A DNA stretch of 45,558 bases from positions 1 through 45,558 of the forward strand of contig JABCSI010000003.1 in NCBI GenBank assembly GCA_018238965.1, read 5' to 3'. Shown here piece by piece: positions 42,524-45,558 of the stretch (position 1 is the stretch's first letter; every line of letters begins with the position of its first letter). Made by a program: the position numbers and the translations under genes. This DNA is from Promethearchaeota archaeon. GTDB taxonomy: Archaea; Asgardarchaeota; Lokiarchaeia; Sigyniarchaeales; Promethearchaeaceae. Below the pieces are notes generated by a model. It had not been told where the DNA came from, ran no database searches, and saw nothing but the letters and a program-made list of their open reading frames with translations.

Positions 42524-45109
42524 ATGCCTTTTCATAATCGTAGGACATTATTCTTTTTAGGATTTTGCGGTATTTTGATTTTAGGAGCTTTTGGGCTGTC
42601 AGTCACAACCCCTAAACACTTAAGTATGAATTTACCCGAAAATTCTGATGTTCTTAACAAAGAATCAGATAACGGGCTAAAACCTACAGATACCACAACA
42701 TCAACGAGTGCTTCCACAACAGAATGGGAACACTGGTATGACCACAGTAATATTATCTCTTCTTTTCCTATATCGTTGCCGGATAACAAACTAGTTGTAG
42801 TCGGTTCCCGAACCGAAATGGTCCACAATGGATTTATTGTTTCATTCCCTACTATGGAGGATTTTTCCTTCGGCACACCAGACAACGATGAAGATGTTCG
42901 TGAAGTTATCCTTGACGCGAATCAAAACCTCTTCATAATTGGGAATCGAATTCCAACAGAATCATCTGATAATGCATCCGTGTTTTTTTTGAAAATGGAT
43001 TCCCAAACATTTAATATCTTATACGAAAACGAATTTCTATTAGAGACTGAGAGTTATTTTCGTAATATCGAAGTTTTACCATCAGGAAATTATTTGATTC
43101 TTCTCAGTTTTTACAATGGAACCCAGATATGTCGTCGTTTACTTGAACTCAATCAAGTAACAGGAGAAACAATATGGTATAAAGATTACATTGGGATTTC
43201 AACAGATACTTCTGCCATCCCCGATGATAATTTGAAGGTTCTTCAAGTCACCCCATCTGAAACTATAATATTGGTTGGATTAAATGAAACAACTGGCGGA
43301 GCCTTTATTTCTTGGGGGTCCAATGAAAACGGATGGACCAATCATAATTTTGACCCCGGAAGCGAGATTCGGGGGATGGTGATCGATTCTTCGGAAACAA
43401 TGCATGCTGCGCTTGAGTACACAAATGCCGGGACATCTCAAACAGACCTTGAAATAGTAACATTGACTCAAGAGGATTCACTGACCAGTAATTATATATT
43501 TCAAGATTCAGACAAAAGTTATAACGTGCAATCTTTTCTAATAAACACCCAATCGGATTCATGGGAATACCCTTTTCTAGTTTACAATATCATCGATGGC
43601 ACAGACCATGGAATCGGCTATGCTTTTATCAATGGAAACAGTTTGAGTCAGAACCAAGTTTATAACCCCGGTTCTTCAATTCAATATTGGGTGAGCGATC
43701 CCCTTTTTCATGAAAATTCGGTTTATATCAGCGTGTCCGAAGGATATTCTAGTTCGGAATACGGACAATTGCGTTTGGCATCTGTCGGAAGCAATACTTG
43801 GATTGAAGAACCGATGACTCCATCCGATTATACCAAATGGATAAGTGGGACGCGTTTAACAATCGGATTAGACAATAAAATATGGATTCAGGCAATGGAT
43901 GTTTCTACTGGGGCTGGAATTTATAGTTTTGACCTAAATACAGGGGACCAGAGAGACTATTTTTCAGTTGGAGCCGATGCTGCATTGTGTAGATTTATTT
44001 TAACCTCCTTCGACGACCAAGAATATATAATCATGTATGGGATAGAAGGTGACTATACTCATGATCTGGGGGAAGCTGTTGTTTCGGTCTACGATATTAA
44101 CGGGCGGGAGATCGATCGATACACATTTTCCGCATATACCTTCTATAATGAGAATTGGGAATGGGCCAAAGTAGTGAATGGTGCTTTAGTTCTTATGGGT
44201 CGTCAAACCAAAATTGACGATCCTTTCCACCAAACGATAATTGCAGCTTCGTATCCATTGTCAACAATAGTTATTAGGGGGGTTAAACCTGCGAATAGTA
44301 TTTCTATCAATTATATTCAAGAATTTGATCAATACGAAGACCTATTCTCGGGAACAGGAACGGAGGAGGATCCTTATATTCTTGAATGGTTCGAATTTAA
44401 TTCCTATGATGATACTTCAGGGAAAAGCAGCGGGATCCATCTTCAGAATTTGGGAGATTCGACATATGTCGTGATACGGAATTGTATTATTCGAAATTAT
44501 CAAGATACGGGCATTTTGATTCGCTATTCGAATCATATCACCATATTCAATAATACTATCGAACGAAATGGCAATTCTGGTATATATCTCGCTGATTTAA
44601 CGTACGTAAATATTTCGTATAACGTAATCGATGGAAATGGCTATATGGGGATTTTTCTCAATACTGAAGATTTTGGGTCAGGGTGCCACCACTGTACTAT
44701 TGATCATAATATAATCACCAATACTTACCAAGTTGATGGGGACTGGGATGGAAATGGTATTAACCTGGAATTGGGTACCGAAAATAGCATTACCTATAAT
44801 AATATCACGGGAAATGCCGGATATGGTATTCGAATTGGGAATTGTTGGGATAAAGATGATCTCAACACCGTGAACAATTACATTGCATTCAATAACCTTT
44901 GTGGTAATACAAATGGGGGAGTAAATTTCGACAATATGAAATGCGCCGACGAAAATACATTTGAAGATAATGAATGTGGCGATCCTAATGATTCAGGTAA
45001 TTTCTTCGATAATATTGCTGGAGCCCCCAACCCGATTCTATTATTTATCGGGGGAATAACTATGATGAGCATTCTCAATCGGGTTAACCGAAAACGCAAG
45101 AGTGCATAA
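42524..45109 (+). CDS. Large surface protein with right-handed beta-helix and C-terminal anchor
   Basis: This 861-aa protein is exported: residues 9-27 form a signal helix, followed by a Thr/Ser-rich spacer (about 56-66) likely to be glycosylated. Residues 70-590 look like repeated beta-blades (LPDNKLVVVGSRTE, GNYLILLSF, AFISWGS), perhaps a beta-propeller. Residues 620-830 are PbH1-type right-handed beta-helix repeats (YVVIRNCIIRNYQDTGILI, ITIFNNTIERNGNSGIYL, VNISYNVIDGNGYMGIFL), as in NosD-like and Asgard surface proteins. A hydrophobic segment (about 838-853) with a RVNRKRKSA tail anchors it. It probably binds or cleaves carbohydrate outside the cell. Confidence 0.8.
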   Translation: MPFHNRRTLFFLGFCGILILGAFGLSVTTPKHLSMNLPENSDVLNKESDNGLKPTDTTTSTSASTTEWEHWYDHSNIISSFPISLPDNKLVVVGSRTEMVHNGFIVSFPTMEDFSFGTPDNDEDVREVILDANQNLFIIGNRIPTESSDNASVFFLKMDSQTFNILYENEFLLETESYFRNIEVLPSGNYLILLSFYNGTQICRRLLELNQVTGETIWYKDYIGISTDTSAIPDDNLKVLQVTPSETIILVGLNETTGGAFISWGSNENGWTNHNFDPGSEIRGMVIDSSETMHAALEYTNAGTSQTDLEIVTLTQEDSLTSNYIFQDSDKSYNVQSFLINTQSDSWEYPFLVYNIIDGTDHGIGYAFINGNSLSQNQVYNPGSSIQYWVSDPLFHENSVYISVSEGYSSSEYGQLRLASVGSNTWIEEPMTPSDYTKWISGTRLTIGLDNKIWIQAMDVSTGAGIYSFDLNTGDQRDYFSVGADAALCRFILTSFDDQEYIIMYGIEGDYTHDLGEAVVSVYDINGREIDRYTFSAYTFYNENWEWAKVVNGALVLMGRQTKIDDPFHQTIIAASYPLSTIVIRGVKPANSISINYIQEFDQYEDLFSGTGTEEDPYILEWFEFNSYDDTSGKSSGIHLQNLGDSTYVVIRNCIIRNYQDTGILIRYSNHITIFNNTIERNGNSGIYLADLTYVNISYNVIDGNGYMGIFLNTEDFGSGCHHCTIDHNIITNTYQVDGDWDGNGINLELGTENSITYNNITGNAGYGIRIGNCWDKDDLNTVNNYIAFNNLCGNTNGGVNFDNMKCADENTFEDNECGDPNDSGNFFDNIAGAPNPILLFIGGITMMSILNRVNRKRKSA

Positions 45110-45558
45110 TCGTCACCAATTGGATATCGATCCCTCTGTCTAGATTTAGGCTCTTTTTTTCCCTTAATTTTCCTTTCATGAGTAACGCTTCTGAATGAGC
45201 CAAATGTAAATATTTTTTAATACTAACCGTTAACTAATGGATTGTGAAGATAGAAGGTATTATGCCAAGATTTAAGCCTAAAGAGTGAAAATAGACAGAT
45301 TAATTAAGTAAACAGTTATTTTAATGCGTAGGAACGGAAATCTGTTATATCAAAACTCTCTGTTTTTTCATTTCTTTCATTTCTTTTCAATACTTTTTAT
45401 TTTCCATAGATACTTCAATTCGATTAATTCCTTTAGAGCCGGCTGAATTTAATAAAAAATCATAAATAAAACAAAATTGGAAGGATTTTTAGCAACAAAG
45501 AACTATTGTGATGAATAGGGAGGAAGAAAGAGTGTGAAGAGTATTTCAGAAAAAAAAC
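45110..45558. other. 449-bp gene-free end of the window
   Basis: A seven-T run (45154-45160) after the beta-helix gene probably terminates it. The rest is AT-rich with no frame, repeat or hairpin that I can support; a further gene may begin beyond the edge. Confidence 0.5.

Overview
The window looks like a chromosomal piece of an AT-rich archaeon, most likely an Asgard (Promethearchaeota) lineage. Information-processing genes are archaeal or eukaryote-like: Sec61-type SecY (9703-11190) followed by a DUF106/EMC3-type insertase (11371-12042), archaeal/eukaryotic TrpRS (7061-8254), a 20S proteasome alpha subunit (22841-23554) and a tetraether-lipid-synthase-like radical SAM enzyme (19607-21298). 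The Asgard hint comes from a Rag/Arf-like GTPase with a C-terminal roadblock-like domain (28615-29769), a vWA protein with two C4HC3 fingers (27250-28482), leucine-rich repeats attached to unrelated enzymes, and a giant surface beta-helix protein. ClpB, FTR1 and the DUF4143 ATPase are families shared with bacteria. I cannot place the lineage more precisely without a search.

Layout. 1-2812: the tail of a class II ribonucleotide reductase fused to leucine-rich repeats, a small unknown gene, a gene-free stretch with a plausible structured RNA, and a TPR protein. 3009-9420: ClpB, a DUF4143 ATPase, TrpRS and an FTR1 iron permease. 9703-12880: the SecY/DUF106 membrane-insertion pair and an unknown gene. 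12922-19343 (minus strand): a SWIM protein directly abutting a SNF2 ATPase, then a coiled-coil protein with 54-bp internal repeats. 19607-24496: Tes-like enzyme, helical-repeat protein, proteasome alpha, a small Cys protein and a Cys-rich PAS protein.

24574-28482 is the most dynamic part. A D-2-hydroxyacid dehydrogenase gene, 3 bp downstream of the vWA/finger gene, carries an in-frame TGA and is split by about 1.6 kb of foreign DNA. Inside that DNA, on the opposite strand, sits a group II intron with a textbook domain V and domain VI but no intact reverse transcriptase. The intron appears nested in a small element with imperfect terminal inverted repeats.

28615-34144 carries the GTPase, a solitary N6-adenine methyltransferase, a nucleoside deoxyribosyltransferase and a repeat protein with a zinc ribbon. 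34157-38612 (minus) is a tight three-gene operon: MoxR-type AAA+ ATPase, a DUF5682/TraB-like protein, and a PAP2-fold membrane protein lacking both catalytic histidines. 38951-45109 holds a possible beta-grasp protein with a strong Shine-Dalgarno, a cation diffusion facilitator with three tandem C-terminal domains, a small unknown protein, a queuosine-precursor-type transporter and the surface beta-helix protein.

Expression signals are consistent. Several first genes have a TATA-like box centred about 25-27 bp upstream of the start codon, as expected for leaderless archaeal mRNAs, whereas SWIM and the beta-grasp candidate have a GGAGG-type ribosome binding site about 7 nt before ATG. No tRNA, rRNA or CRISPR array was seen. 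All family assignments rest on motifs read by eye; no database search was possible.
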